The notes: generated by a model not told the origin, from the sequence alone. DNA of 64,000 bases from Chitinophagales bacterium (GCA_020635995.1 JACJYS010000005.1:124001-188000), one strand, 5' to 3'. Numbered from the stretch's first letter, positions 52,821 to 62,112 are shown. A program made the numbers and translations.

Positions 52821-53855
52821 ATGAGTGATAAGATTATTCAAAGCAAAGATTATAAAGATTGGTCAGCATTTATTTCCAACAAAATAAAACTCGCCCAAAC
52901 CCGAACAGCATTAAAAGTCAATACCGAAATGCTCACGCTTTATTGGGAAATCGGGAACTCTATTCTTGAAAAACAAAATCAAAACGGCTGGGGAAGCAAA
53001 GTAATTGACCTTTTGGCTATAGATTTAGCTGAAAACTTCCCTGAAAATTCAGGCTTTTCGGTAAGAAACCTCAAATATATGAGAGCTTTTGCCGAAGCCT
53101 ATCCTCATTTTCCAATCGTGCAAGTTCCACTTGCACAATCAGAAAATGAATTTGTGCAAGTACCACTTGCACAAATAACCTGGTATCATCACATCAGTCT
53201 ATTAACAAAAGTAAAAGATACCACAAAAAGAGCTTTTTATATAAGTGAAACAGCCAAAAACGAATGGAGCAGAGATGTAATGCTCTTACAAATACAAAGC
53301 AAACTTTACGAAAGAGACAGCAAGGCATTGAACAATTTTGAAAATACCTTGCCCGATTATCAATCCGACTTGGCAAAAAGTATTTTTAAAGACCCTTACA
53401 ATTTTGATTTTCTGATGCTTTATAGAAAAGCCAAAGAAGTAGAAATTGAAAATCTATTGACACAAAAAATCACAGATTTTCTATTGGAATTAGGAAAAGG
53501 TTTTGCATTTGTAGGCAGACAATACGCTGTTGAAGTGGACAATACCGATTATAAAATTGATTTGCTTTTTTATCATACCGTTTTACACGCCTATGTTGTG
53601 ATAGAACTTAAAGCAGGTGAATTTTTGCCCGAGTATGTTTCTAAACTCAACTTTTACATTAGTGCTATTGACGATAAGCTAAAAACACCAACAGACGAGC
53701 CAACTATCGGACTTTTGTTGTGTGCATCAAAAAGCAAGGTAAAAGTAGAATACGCTATGCGTGGCTTAGACAAACCTTTAGGAGTTGCTTCCTATCAATT
53801 AGAACGGTTAGTAAAGGAAAATATAGACAAACTAAACAACAACGAAGAACAATAG
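52821..53855 (+). CDS. DUF1016/YhcG-type PDDEXK nuclease
   Basis: A 344-residue protein. N-terminal DUF1016 domain (about 10-155, NTEMLTLYWEIGNSILEKQ, GFSVRNLKYMRAFAEAYP, WYHHISLLTKVKD) and C-terminal PDDEXK nuclease (about 190-335, DYKIDLLFYH with catalytic-type Asp, then VVIELKAGEF giving E-x-K). Members are found in defence and R-M neighbourhoods and are thought to be DNA nucleases. The segment VQVPLAQ occurs twice, 12 residues apart, within a palindromic DNA repeat. Its own promoter is upstream; no methylase is adjacent. Confidence 0.88.
   Translation: MSDKIIQSKDYKDWSAFISNKIKLAQTRTALKVNTEMLTLYWEIGNSILEKQNQNGWGSKVIDLLAIDLAENFPENSGFSVRNLKYMRAFAEAYPHFPIVQVPLAQSENEFVQVPLAQITWYHHISLLTKVKDTTKRAFYISETAKNEWSRDVMLLQIQSKLYERDSKALNNFENTLPDYQSDLAKSIFKDPYNFDFLMLYRKAKEVEIENLLTQKITDFLLELGKGFAFVGRQYAVEVDNTDYKIDLLFYHTVLHAYVVIELKAGEFLPEYVSKLNFYISAIDDKLKTPTDEPTIGLLLCASKSKVKVEYAMRGLDKPLGVASYQLERLVKENIDKLNNNEEQ
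53118..53172. repeat. Palindromic duplication inside the nuclease gene
   Basis: GTGCAAGTTCCACTTGCAC (53118-53136) and GTGCAAGTACCACTTGCAC (53154-53172) are near-identical perfect-armed palindromes 36 bp apart, in frame, each coding VQVPLAQ. Confidence 0.85.
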
Positions 53856-53884
53856 CCCGAAGAAAGCCCTCCGTTAACAATATA

Positions 53885-53940
53885 ATACCAATCTTTGTTA
53901 ACACAAAATAGATTAGACGATTTTGTGTTAATTGGTATAA
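53885..53940. repeat. Small palindromic repeat, copy 5
   Basis: ATACCAATCTTTGTTAACAC then AAAATAGATTAGACGATTTT and GTGTTAATTGGTATAA; the reverse complement matches copy 1 at 17731-17785 most closely. Lies after the DUF1016 nuclease stop. Confidence 0.75.
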
Positions 53941-54043
53941 AATGAAAATCAGAAAGGTTGCCAACTATGGAATAAAAGATTCTTCACTCCACTTCGTTCC
54001 GTTCTGAATGACGAGTGCCTTGAGAATTTGAGTAGATTTAATG

Positions 54044-54727
54044 TTAAAACAATACTCCTAAACGCAATTTTATTTCGCTAAGGGTTACTCTTGAATTGTC
54101 AGACTTTGTAATGTCTATTAATCCATGACTGTATTCTATACCTGCTACGGCTCTTAAATTGTCTTTTAAAAACCAATGTATTCCTGCACCCACATTAAAA
54201 GGTACATCATAAAAAAATACATCTTTTTTTACTTTAGCATCAAAAGCCGCATCTTTATTGCCTCCCGGTCTTATATTAGCTCTTGCACCTAAGTTAAACC
54301 TATTGGTTATTCCCACTAAAGCATATATATTGTAGTTATTAATGTCGTTGGTTTTCAACTTTAAATTAATAGGCAACTCTAAATACTGTAGCTTGTACTT
54401 AGAAATACTGTTGGGTAGCATTGCCACAGGAATATCCGAATCGTAATAAGTGCTTTTTAAAGCATATAAACTTTTATTTTCTACTCTAAAAGTTCTGTAG
54501 CTCCCTCCTAATCCTGTGTTTAAAGCAAAGCGGTCGCTAATATCCCAATCTACCATTAAACCGTAGCCTATTCCACCGCCTATACCTTTGTTTTTATCTA
54601 AATTTGGAGTAATAGCAAATTCTATAGCGGGATCAACGTACAAACCTATATTTACAGTACGCTGTGCTTTGTTTTGCCCTACGCTTATTAATGTTATTAT
54701 TGCTGTTAAAAGTATTATTTTTTTCAT
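54044..54727 (-). CDS. Outer membrane beta-barrel protein, PorT-like family
   Basis: A 227-residue protein from the ATG at 54727 (MKKIILLTAIITLISVGQNKAQ signal peptide); the frame extends 15 codons further up without signal-like sequence. The mature part is alternating hydrophobic strands (YGLMVDWDISDRFALNTGLGG, YLELPINLKLKT, NVGAGIHWFL, IKLRLGVLF) ending in Phe, typical of the Bacteroidota outer membrane beta-barrel (PorT/OMP_b-brl_2) families. Function unknown. 72 bp downstream of the large Omp85 gene on the same strand. Confidence 0.75.
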   Translation of the reverse strand: MKKIILLTAIITLISVGQNKAQRTVNIGLYVDPAIEFAITPNLDKNKGIGGGIGYGLMVDWDISDRFALNTGLGGSYRTFRVENKSLYALKSTYYDSDIPVAMLPNSISKYKLQYLELPINLKLKTNDINNYNIYALVGITNRFNLGARANIRPGGNKDAAFDAKVKKDVFFYDVPFNVGAGIHWFLKDNLRAVAGIEYSHGLIDITKSDNSRVTLSEIKLRLGVLF

Positions 54728-54798
54728 TATAATGTTATGTTTTTTATTGATTACTAACACTTTAAGAGCCACAAAAAATATACCAAGTAAGCTTATTT

Positions 54799-57700
54799 TT
54801 AAAAATCAACGCCTAAAGAAAATTGTAATCTTGCTTTGTTAAATTTGCCTGTATCGTAGCCCCAGCCGTAATCTATTCGTATAAAATATCCAAGTAATTC
54901 TATTCTTGTTCCTAAGCCTAAAGCCATTACAAAAGGCTGTTTATAAACATCTATTCTAGCTACTGCCGTACCAGTGTTATTTTGTCTTGTTTCTTGGGCT
55001 ATATTATCATTAGAAAAAGGTGTTGCTCCTTCCCATGCTGTTCCTAAATCATAAAAACCTATTAACTGCAAATTCTTTAAGAAATTAGAACGCAAAGGTT
55101 TTTTTCTAAAAGCAGAAAATATAGGTACTCTCAATTCTGTGTTCCAAACCAAAAAGCTATTGCCATTTCTTATATTTTGCATAAAGCCTCTCATATTCAC
55201 TGCCGCACTTTGATATGCATAATTATTATTATAATTAATGTTAGTATTTTCATCAAAACTTGGAGATATAATACCGTCTGTAGCTCCTAAATAATATATC
55301 ATTTTTTTAGTGCCTACCGATGTGCTATAAGCTAATCTATTTGCCCAAATAATATTATTATATACTTTTTGATAATGTCGTGCATCAAAACCCCATATTA
55401 ACATATACGAGTTATTAAAAATGGGCATTTGTACACTTTCTTTGGCTATAGTATCTTCTTTTGTAGGAAACTCTTTTTGAAACTCTACAAAAGCATTAAA
55501 CCTAAAACCATTTCTTATATTTTGCTGTATTTCTATAGTATGGTCGTGTACGTATTCAAGTTTTGTGTATAACCAATTTTGGCTTGAGTTTGCCTCATTT
55601 AAAGTAATATAATCTGTAGATTTAAAAATATTTCTATCATTTCTAAAACCTACGCCTACCCTCAGGCTATTAAGCATATTAAATGGATAAATAAACTTGG
55701 TTTCTACTATATTTGTCCTAATATTTAAGTTGGCTAAAACTGCGTCTGTGCCATTAGACAGCACTCCTATTTTGTTGAAATTTCTTCTATAATAGGTAAA
55801 TCTTTTATCCCACCGCCCTTTTAGGTTTTCGTAGGTTATGTACAGCTGGTTATTATCAAACAGCCTTACTTTAAAAGGCAAAACATAGCCTGGAGGTGTT
55901 TCAGGGTTAGCGTTAGAGAAAAAATCTAAACTAAAGCCTCCGTATATTTTGTGGTTTTCAAATAAATCGGTTATTCCAAAACTTATCATACCGCTAATTG
56001 CCGGATTACGCAGTGCCGGCATTCCCGGCTGAAATGGCTGATATTGTGAAATTAAAGTTGAAGTGTTTAAGCCTATTGCCACATCTTCTGTCATAAATTT
56101 TAAGAAATACTGCCTTGTTCTTGTAAATTTATAAATGTTGCTTTTTTCTTCTTCTATGGTTCTGTTTATTTCCAGTGCTTCTCGGTGCTTAGCAGATAAA
56201 ATATCCCAGCTATCAAATTTGCTTTGGTAAATTTTTTCTCTATTTATATTTTTAAAACTTACGGTATCTACTTCGGTTTGTAGTTGATTTTGTTTTAAAC
56301 TTTGCTGTCTTGCATATTTGTCTAATTCTCCTTGCATAAATAATGTATTGCTACCGTTATTATTTTCTGCATTATCTATATCTTTTACTAAAAAATATTG
56401 CTTATTGCCTGCTTTAAAACTCTCTAACTTTTTCTGTCTTAATAATGCCAAAGACAAATTAGAGAAACTCATATCGTAATTAGAGTTTAAATAATTGACA
56501 CCTTGTGTTTTAATTATCGGTACATTTTCTTGGCTTACTACATCCTTTACTTCTACACCTTCTTCCATAGCATCTTGCAGGTTTATTCCTTTATCTATTA
56601 TAATAGAGTCTTCTTTGCCAAAAGAAGTGGTTGTAGTATAAATGTATTTTGTGCGTTCGCCTACTTGTACAGAGTTTAAACTTCCTATATATTGATTGTT
56701 TACTCCCGTATAATCGCTAAGAAAAGTGTAGCTACTATCATTAAACTGCTGTGGATAGCTCTCATTAGCCAATGGTGTAAATGTTACTTGTGCTAATTTT
56801 TGAAAAGGATTATTAAAATCATAAAAGAAAACATCAAAATTTCTATTGGGCAAAATGGTATCTAAACGCTGATTAATAAGTGAATCGTTTGGACGGTTAG
56901 AAATAAAAAGCACGCCTTCTCTTGCTCCCAATTTTGCAAAACTTGGTTGCAAATCATCATAAAAATCTTTGGTAAGGTTTTCTAATCGGCTACTGGGCAA
57001 GTAATAGGTATAAATATCTATTTGTCCATTTTGCATGGCCGACATTACTATATTTCTACTATCTTGTGCATAAGCAAAATCAAATATTTTTTGAAATTTT
57101 CTAAAAGGTCGGGGTTTTTCTTCTCGCTTAAAATTTTCTGAATCGTAGTGTGCTATGTAAAACATATCTTTTCTTTCATAAACAACGCTCAGCTTTTTCC
57201 CTTTAGGTTCCCAAGCCAATATAGGAGAAGATAAATCTGTTTCTAAATTAAAGGTTTTAAAACCGCCACTTTTTATATGTTTTGTAGTTTCATCTTGTAT
57301 GTTGTAAACAAATACTTTCCATCGCCCTAATTTATTGGCGGCATAAGCTATATATTTTCCATCGGGGCTAATAACGGCATTGTATTTTTCAAACTTTTTC
57401 TTCTTTTTAAGTACTATACTTTCATCTACATCTACTTTTTGCTTATTCTGCTGTTCTTTTTCAAATCTATCTTTATGATAAGTGTACCATTGCTTTAAAA
57501 ATTCATCTAATGAATAGCCTGTAGAATACACAAAAGCCTCTTCTACACTTCTATTTACTTTAGCTAAATATAGTATATTGCCTATTACATCTTTAGAAAA
57601 ATTTTGTTCTAAAAAAGACCAAACAGAATGTCCTACAAATGCTTGGTCTTCAATACTTAATTTAGATAAATCTGAAAATTGTCCCGATAAAATTCCTTGT

Positions 57701-58290
57701 TTTAAGCGGTTGTCATTTTCTGTAGTCCAATCTTCTGAAACATAGCGTGCCAATCCTTCTGCAAACCAATAAGGAAAATCTACTAAAAAGGAGTTTTTAA
57801 TTAATTCTTGTATGCCATTTCCTCCTGAAACTCTATTGATATACAATTCGGCTATTCCTCTTTTAATTTGCTTATCTATATCGCTATGTTTGCCATTAAA
57901 ATATACAAAAAGCCTATTGTTTTTAAGCTGTACTGTGCCCGATATATTTTCTACATCTTCTTTTATGCCAATATTGGTTTGGTGCATATCAGAAATATCA
58001 TTGTACACAATTATGTCTAATTTGTTTGACAATTTGAAGTCAAGCAATTCATTTACATGCTCCAAGTTTTTTTCTGCTGCTTGAATTACATACTTTCCAA
58101 TATCTTGCCCACCTTGAGAAAAATAAATTCTAAAATTGTCGGTTTCGTAAAATTGCCACTTAAATTTTTTATACTGAACTCTATTTTTACCAAACTCCAC
58201 ATTAGAATATTGGGCATTAGCAAAAAAGAAACTCCCTATAAGAGTAAAAGTTGCCAAAATGAATTTTATATGTAGTTTTTTAGCTTGCAT
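54799..58290 (-). CDS. Three-module protein: peptidase-MA-like, TolB-type propeller, Omp85 barrel
   Basis: A 1163-residue outer membrane protein. Signal peptide 1-26. Module 1 (about 27-285) resembles the peptidase MA/gluzincin fold, with FPYWFAEGLARYVS at 172-185, but the HExxH site reads A147-E-L-Y-I151, so both metal histidines are missing. Module 2 (about 300-550) has TolB/WD40-like units (YNAVISPDGKYIAYAANKLG, VLFISNRPNDS). Module 3 (about 720-1163) is a surface-antigen Omp85 barrel ending LGYFIRIDYGWGYDTG and a final Phe. Such proteins are annotated as TolB-like translocation proteins in Bacteroidota. Role unknown; an envelope assembly or secretion factor is inferred. Confidence 0.8.
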   Translation of the reverse strand: MQAKKLHIKFILATFTLIGSFFFANAQYSNVEFGKNRVQYKKFKWQFYETDNFRIYFSQGGQDIGKYVIQAAEKNLEHVNELLDFKLSNKLDIIVYNDISDMHQTNIGIKEDVENISGTVQLKNNRLFVYFNGKHSDIDKQIKRGIAELYINRVSGGNGIQELIKNSFLVDFPYWFAEGLARYVSEDWTTENDNRLKQGILSGQFSDLSKLSIEDQAFVGHSVWSFLEQNFSKDVIGNILYLAKVNRSVEEAFVYSTGYSLDEFLKQWYTYHKDRFEKEQQNKQKVDVDESIVLKKKKKFEKYNAVISPDGKYIAYAANKLGRWKVFVYNIQDETTKHIKSGGFKTFNLETDLSSPILAWEPKGKKLSVVYERKDMFYIAHYDSENFKREEKPRPFRKFQKIFDFAYAQDSRNIVMSAMQNGQIDIYTYYLPSSRLENLTKDFYDDLQPSFAKLGAREGVLFISNRPNDSLINQRLDTILPNRNFDVFFYDFNNPFQKLAQVTFTPLANESYPQQFNDSSYTFLSDYTGVNNQYIGSLNSVQVGERTKYIYTTTTSFGKEDSIIIDKGINLQDAMEEGVEVKDVVSQENVPIIKTQGVNYLNSNYDMSFSNLSLALLRQKKLESFKAGNKQYFLVKDIDNAENNNGSNTLFMQGELDKYARQQSLKQNQLQTEVDTVSFKNINREKIYQSKFDSWDILSAKHREALEINRTIEEEKSNIYKFTRTRQYFLKFMTEDVAIGLNTSTLISQYQPFQPGMPALRNPAISGMISFGITDLFENHKIYGGFSLDFFSNANPETPPGYVLPFKVRLFDNNQLYITYENLKGRWDKRFTYYRRNFNKIGVLSNGTDAVLANLNIRTNIVETKFIYPFNMLNSLRVGVGFRNDRNIFKSTDYITLNEANSSQNWLYTKLEYVHDHTIEIQQNIRNGFRFNAFVEFQKEFPTKEDTIAKESVQMPIFNNSYMLIWGFDARHYQKVYNNIIWANRLAYSTSVGTKKMIYYLGATDGIISPSFDENTNINYNNNYAYQSAAVNMRGFMQNIRNGNSFLVWNTELRVPIFSAFRKKPLRSNFLKNLQLIGFYDLGTAWEGATPFSNDNIAQETRQNNTGTAVARIDVYKQPFVMALGLGTRIELLGYFIRIDYGWGYDTGKFNKARLQFSLGVDF

Positions 58291-58350
58291 TAAATTTGAA
58301 AACGAAAATTACATAGAATAGTTTGTTTACTATAATTATATTTTATAAAA

Positions 58351-58368
58351 TTTACACTTTAGTGTAAA
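58351..58368. promoter_or_regulatory. Palindrome in a divergent promoter region
   Basis: TTTACAC-TTTA-GTGTAAA, a perfect seven-base palindrome between the divergent Omp85 (-) and MBL (+) genes, 14 bp before the MBL start; a candidate repressor operator. Confidence 0.4.
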
Positions 58369-58381
58369 AAAACGTAAAAAA

Positions 58382-59017
58382 ATGATAGAAGTTGCCTCAT
58401 TTGCCTTTAATCCATTTCAAGAAAATACCTATATACTTTTTGATGAAACCAAAGAATGTGTAATTATAGACCCCGGTTGTTATACCGAAAATGAAAGGAG
58501 GCAATTAAAAACTTTCATAAAAAATAAGGATTTAAAACCTATAAAACTTTTAAATACACATTGCCATTTAGATCATATTTGTGGCAATGCTTTTGTGGCT
58601 AAAGAATATAACTTAAAATTAGAAGCTCATAAAGGCGAAAAAGTGGTGCTTGATGCTGCTCCGGCACACGGACAGATGTATGGTTTTATTTTTGAGCCTT
58701 CGCCTGCTATTGAAAAATATATAGATGAGGGAGATATTATTACTTTTGGCAACAGCGAATTAAGTATTTTATTTACACCGGGGCACTCGCCAGCAAGTAT
58801 TTGTTTTTATAGCCAAAAAGATGGTTTTATAATAGGTGGAGATGTACTGTTTTTTATGAGTATTGGCAGAACAGATTTGCCAGGAGGCAATCATCAGCAA
58901 CTATTAAATTCTATAAGAGAAAAGCTATTTGTACTACCTAATGAGACTAAAGTGTACAACGGACACGGGCAAGCTACTCAAATAGGTTTTGAAAAGGAAA
59001 ATAATCCGTTTTTTTAA
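58382..59017 (+). CDS. MBL-fold hydrolase, glyoxalase II-like
   Basis: A 211-residue metallo-beta-lactamase-fold enzyme. Metal motif THCHLDH at about 60-66, further histidines in TPGHSPAS and a late YNGHGQAT, and GGDVLFFMSIGRTDLPGG, the usual order for hydroxyacylglutathione hydrolase-like/persulfide-like hydrolases. It lacks the extra C-terminal glutathione-binding domain of true GloB, so the thioester substrate is open. 4-bp convergent overlap with the RelE toxin gene. Confidence 0.88.
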   Translation: MIEVASFAFNPFQENTYILFDETKECVIIDPGCYTENERRQLKTFIKNKDLKPIKLLNTHCHLDHICGNAFVAKEYNLKLEAHKGEKVVLDAAPAHGQMYGFIFEPSPAIEKYIDEGDIITFGNSELSILFTPGHSPASICFYSQKDGFIIGGDVLFFMSIGRTDLPGGNHQQLLNSIREKLFVLPNETKVYNGHGQATQIGFEKENNPFF

Positions 59018-59319
59018 GTTTCGTTTATTTTTAAACTTTTTTCATGTCTTCTTCCGTCCCATAAAGATAGCACTATCAATTCTTCATTATTAAACTTATA
59101 AAACAACAAATAATTTTTTACAATTTTAACCCTTACTTTACTAAAATCTGTATTCCTTCCAATTTTTGGATTTTTTGCTAAACGTTCTAAACTTTCTTGA
59201 ATTAAAGCGTTAAGTTTTATACTAAAATATTTTGATTTGTTTCTATTAATCCAATACTCTAATATTGCTAGTCTTTCAGCTACTGCTGTCTTTGTCCAAA
59301 TTATTTTTCTTTTAGCCAT
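59014..59319 (-). CDS. RelE/ParE-family toxin
   Basis: A 101-residue basic protein with the RelE/ParE layout: WTKTAVAERLAILEYWINR at the start, LAKNPKIGRNTDFSKVRVKIVKNYLLFYKF in the middle and IVLSLWDGRRHEKSL at the end (DxRR near the C-terminus). The TA partner is the overlapping gene upstream. Toxicity is by analogy. Confidence 0.88.
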   Translation of the reverse strand: MAKRKIIWTKTAVAERLAILEYWINRNKSKYFSIKLNALIQESLERLAKNPKIGRNTDFSKVRVKIVKNYLLFYKFNNEELIVLSLWDGRRHEKSLKINET

Positions 59320-59537
59320 GTGTCAATCTGTTTATTGACGCTATCATTATCTATTAATTCAGAATTTTTAAGTTCTTCTTCTGCTTTCAATATTCTTTCT
59401 TTTTCAAGCTTACTCAATTTATATGTAACTGTATCTAACTCAAAATCTAATATTTTTTGAAGTTCTTCAACTATTGAATTATTTTTTAATTCAGTAATTT
59501 TATTTATCAAATTCAGTTTAATTTCAGCAACATTCAT
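59301..59537 (-). CDS. Antitoxin partner of RelE/ParE toxin
   Basis: A 78-residue acidic, mostly helical protein (MNVAEIKLNLINKITELKNNSIVEELQKILDF...) of the small Bacteroidota antitoxin type seen in front of RelE/ParE toxins. It overlaps the toxin start by 19 bp. Antitoxin-first order, unlike the HigBA-type pair at 15.3-16.0 kb. Confidence 0.8.
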   Translation of the reverse strand: MNVAEIKLNLINKITELKNNSIVEELQKILDFELDTVTYKLSKLEKERILKAEEELKNSELIDNDSVNKQIDTWLKEK

Positions 59538-59589
59538 AGCACAAGTATTTATTCCAAATATAACGAAAGGATTTTAGAATAAAAAGTAT

Positions 59590-60777
59590 TTAATTAATTT
59601 TCCCTTTATACCTATTTTTTAAATACACCATACCTGCTATACCTACTATTATCATTGCCACAGATATAATTTGTGCCTGCGATAAATTGAAAAAGTTTGG
59701 ATATCTATCGGTAACTCTTATTATTTCTATAGGATAACGCTCTAAACCACTGGCTACAAACAGCATCATAAACATAAAACCGGGCATAAATTGCACTTTT
59801 TTACGCAAAGACCAAAGAATGGCAAATAAAATAAAAAACATAAGAATTTCGTAAATAGCTGTTGGATATACGCCCTGTGGCAACTGATGACAATAATTAC
59901 CTACACAACCGGCTATTTTTTCGCCTTCGTTTATAACATTATGTGCGTATTGATTGCTCCAAAAATACTCTGGCAGCCAACTTGGTGCCGGGTGCGGATT
60001 TACTTTTCCCCAATCGCCATCGCCACTAAAATGACATCCCATACGACCAAATGCCATAGCTAAAATAAAAGTGGGAGAAATAGTATCAAACAATACCCAA
60101 GGTTTTAGTTTTCTGTATTTTGCATAAATAGTAACGCCCAATATTCCAAAGAATAAGCCTCCATAAATAGTCAATCCACTTAAAAAATTCATAGGGTCGC
60201 TAAATAATTCTGCTAATGTCATTTCTGACTTTGGCTGTATAACTTCAAAAATGCTGGCACCTACTACGCCAAAAAATGCTGCCACAAAAACTAATTCGCC
60301 TATTAAATCTTGTGGTTCAATATTTACATCTACTTCTTTTGGGGTAGGCAATGCTGCTTTGTTTATTTTGTAATAAGTATAAGCCACAGCCAAAGCTCCT
60401 GTAATAAATCCATATAAGGGAAAACCCTGAGATGAAAATAAATAAGCTACTGTGCCTTGCCCTTGAGTTAATAAACTGGGATTATGAATTAAAGCCCCTA
60501 AAAACTTCATTCCCACAAAAAACCACAATAAAAATGGAAAAATTAAATCTTTAATTTTAGGTTTTTCGCCTATTAATTGTTTCTCTACTCTTACATCTAA
60601 CTGCCCTATTTCTCCTCTTCTTTTTAATTCTTTAGAAGCAAAAATAGCCGCCATCATAAAGCCCATTGCTACAAAAAAACCATAGGTATTAATAGGAATA
60701 TTGGGTATATTAGTACCAAATACTGCATTGAAAAACTCAGGTATAGTGGCATAAGCCCTTAAAAAAAATATGTTCAT
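59590..60777 (-). CDS. lgt: Prolipoprotein diacylglyceryl transferase
   Basis: Transfers diacylglycerol from phosphatidylglycerol to the lipobox cysteine of prolipoproteins in the inner membrane. 395 residues with about eight helices; the Lgt signature GRMGCHFSGDGDWG lies at 244-257. It is about 100 residues longer than the E. coli enzyme, owing to the N-terminal and 55-80 and 140-160 loops, as in other Bacteroidota. It would mature GldK, the PLC-like and EGF-like lipoproteins here. Directly downstream of mtaB. Confidence 0.93.
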   Translation of the reverse strand: MNIFFLRAYATIPEFFNAVFGTNIPNIPINTYGFFVAMGFMMAAIFASKELKRRGEIGQLDVRVEKQLIGEKPKIKDLIFPFLLWFFVGMKFLGALIHNPSLLTQGQGTVAYLFSSQGFPLYGFITGALAVAYTYYKINKAALPTPKEVDVNIEPQDLIGELVFVAAFFGVVGASIFEVIQPKSEMTLAELFSDPMNFLSGLTIYGGLFFGILGVTIYAKYRKLKPWVLFDTISPTFILAMAFGRMGCHFSGDGDWGKVNPHPAPSWLPEYFWSNQYAHNVINEGEKIAGCVGNYCHQLPQGVYPTAIYEILMFFILFAILWSLRKKVQFMPGFMFMMLFVASGLERYPIEIIRVTDRYPNFFNLSQAQIISVAMIIVGIAGMVYLKNRYKGKIN

Positions 60778-60783
60778 TAAGTA

Positions 60784-62112
60784 TTAGTTTATAAGGTTTT
60801 CAGTTAAAATTTGAGCATCCATAGCTCCATTTCTATTCACTTTGCTCAGTTGCACTTTTTGTATGGTATTAACCATTTCTTCTTGATAAGGAACAGCCAC
60901 TTTTATATAATTTTTGGTAAAGCCATACATTATTCCTTCATCATTTTCTGCTTCTAATAGTACTTGAGCATATTCATTTTCATATTGCTCATAAAAAGCT
61001 CTTCTTTTCTTTTCTGACAATATACGAAGTTGCTTGCTTCTTTCTCTTCTAACATTTAATGGCACTACGGGTTCTATATTTAATGCTTTTGTATTGGCTC
61101 TTTCGCTGTAAGTAAATACATGCAAATATGAAACATCTAATTCTTTTAAAAAATTCATTGTTTTTTCAAACTCCGCATCTGTTTCTCCCGGAAAACCAAC
61201 AATCACATCTACACCAATGCAACAATGAGGCATTACTTCTTTGATTTTACTAACACGTTGTCTATATAAAGCGGTATCATATTTTCTACGCATTAGTTTT
61301 AGTAAATTATCGGAGCCACTTTGCAAAGGAATATGAAAATGGGGTACAAACTTTTTAGACTGTGCTACAAAGTCTATTATTTCATTGCTTAATAAATTAG
61401 GCTCTATAGACGAAATTCTAAAACGGTCTATTGCTTCCACTTTATCTAACTCTTGCACCAACTGAAAGAAATTTTCTTGGGTGTGTTTCTTACCGTCTTC
61501 GGTTTTGCCAAAATCGCCAATATTAACGCCCGTTAATACTATTTCTTTAACTTTTGTTTGAGCCACTTTTTCTACTAAATCAAGAGTTTTATTTATAGAA
61601 GAACTTCTACTTCGTCCTCTGGCTAAAGGAATAGTACAAAAACTGCAAAAATAATCGCAACCGTCTTGTATTTTTACAAAACTACGAGTACGCTCTCCAT
61701 AAGAAAAAGCTTCGCTATAAAAACCAACTTCCTTAATTGGTCCTGCTATCACTTTGGCTTCTTCGCCTATTTTATCTAAATGCTCATGCAAATTAAATTT
61801 TTCATTAGCACCCAAAACTAAATCTACACCGTTTATACCTGCAATTTCTTCCGGTTTTAACTGAGCATAGCAACCTATAATTACAACTTTTGCTTCCGGA
61901 TTAATTTTTTTTGCTTGTTTTACAATATTCTTGCATTTTTTATCGGCATTATCTGTAACCGAGCAAGTATTAATAATATAATAATCTGCCCTTTCAGAAA
62001 AATCAACTTTAGTATAACCATTGTCTGTTAAACTACGGCTAATAGCAGATGTTTCTGAAAAATTTAGTTTACATCCCAGTGTATAATATGCTACTTTTCT
62101 ATTGTAAAACAT
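60784..62112 (-). CDS. mtaB: tRNA t6A37 methylthiotransferase MtaB
   Basis: A radical SAM enzyme that adds the 2-methylthio group to t6A37 of tRNA. 442 residues: MTTase N-domain with Cys14, Cys50 and Cys81 (YTLGCKLNFSE, NTCSVT, GCYAQL), radical SAM Cys152-X3-Cys156-X2-Cys159 (QDGCDYFCSFC), and a C-terminal TRAM-like region. The GCKLN opening is the MtaB/RimO-MiaB distinguishing form. Starts 6 bp upstream of lgt. Confidence 0.93.
   Translation of the reverse strand: MFYNRKVAYYTLGCKLNFSETSAISRSLTDNGYTKVDFSERADYYIINTCSVTDNADKKCKNIVKQAKKINPEAKVVIIGCYAQLKPEEIAGINGVDLVLGANEKFNLHEHLDKIGEEAKVIAGPIKEVGFYSEAFSYGERTRSFVKIQDGCDYFCSFCTIPLARGRSRSSSINKTLDLVEKVAQTKVKEIVLTGVNIGDFGKTEDGKKHTQENFFQLVQELDKVEAIDRFRISSIEPNLLSNEIIDFVAQSKKFVPHFHIPLQSGSDNLLKLMRRKYDTALYRQRVSKIKEVMPHCCIGVDVIVGFPGETDAEFEKTMNFLKELDVSYLHVFTYSERANTKALNIEPVVPLNVRRERSKQLRILSEKKRRAFYEQYENEYAQVLLEAENDEGIMYGFTKNYIKVAVPYQEEMVNTIQKVQLSKVNRNGAMDAQILTENLIN

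Noticed and set aside
53720..53964. Frames on both strands over the 3' end of the DUF1016 nuclease gene
   Set aside because: Overlap the conserved nuclease C-terminus and a palindromic repeat; no conserved motif.
57812..58275. Long plus-strand open frames opposite the start of the 1163-residue gene
   Set aside because: They are antisense to a well-supported coding sequence, have Leu/Ser/Phe-rich shadow composition and no plausible start context. The same holds for antisense frames over pyc, korA, the PBP gene and the acyl-CoA dehydrogenase.
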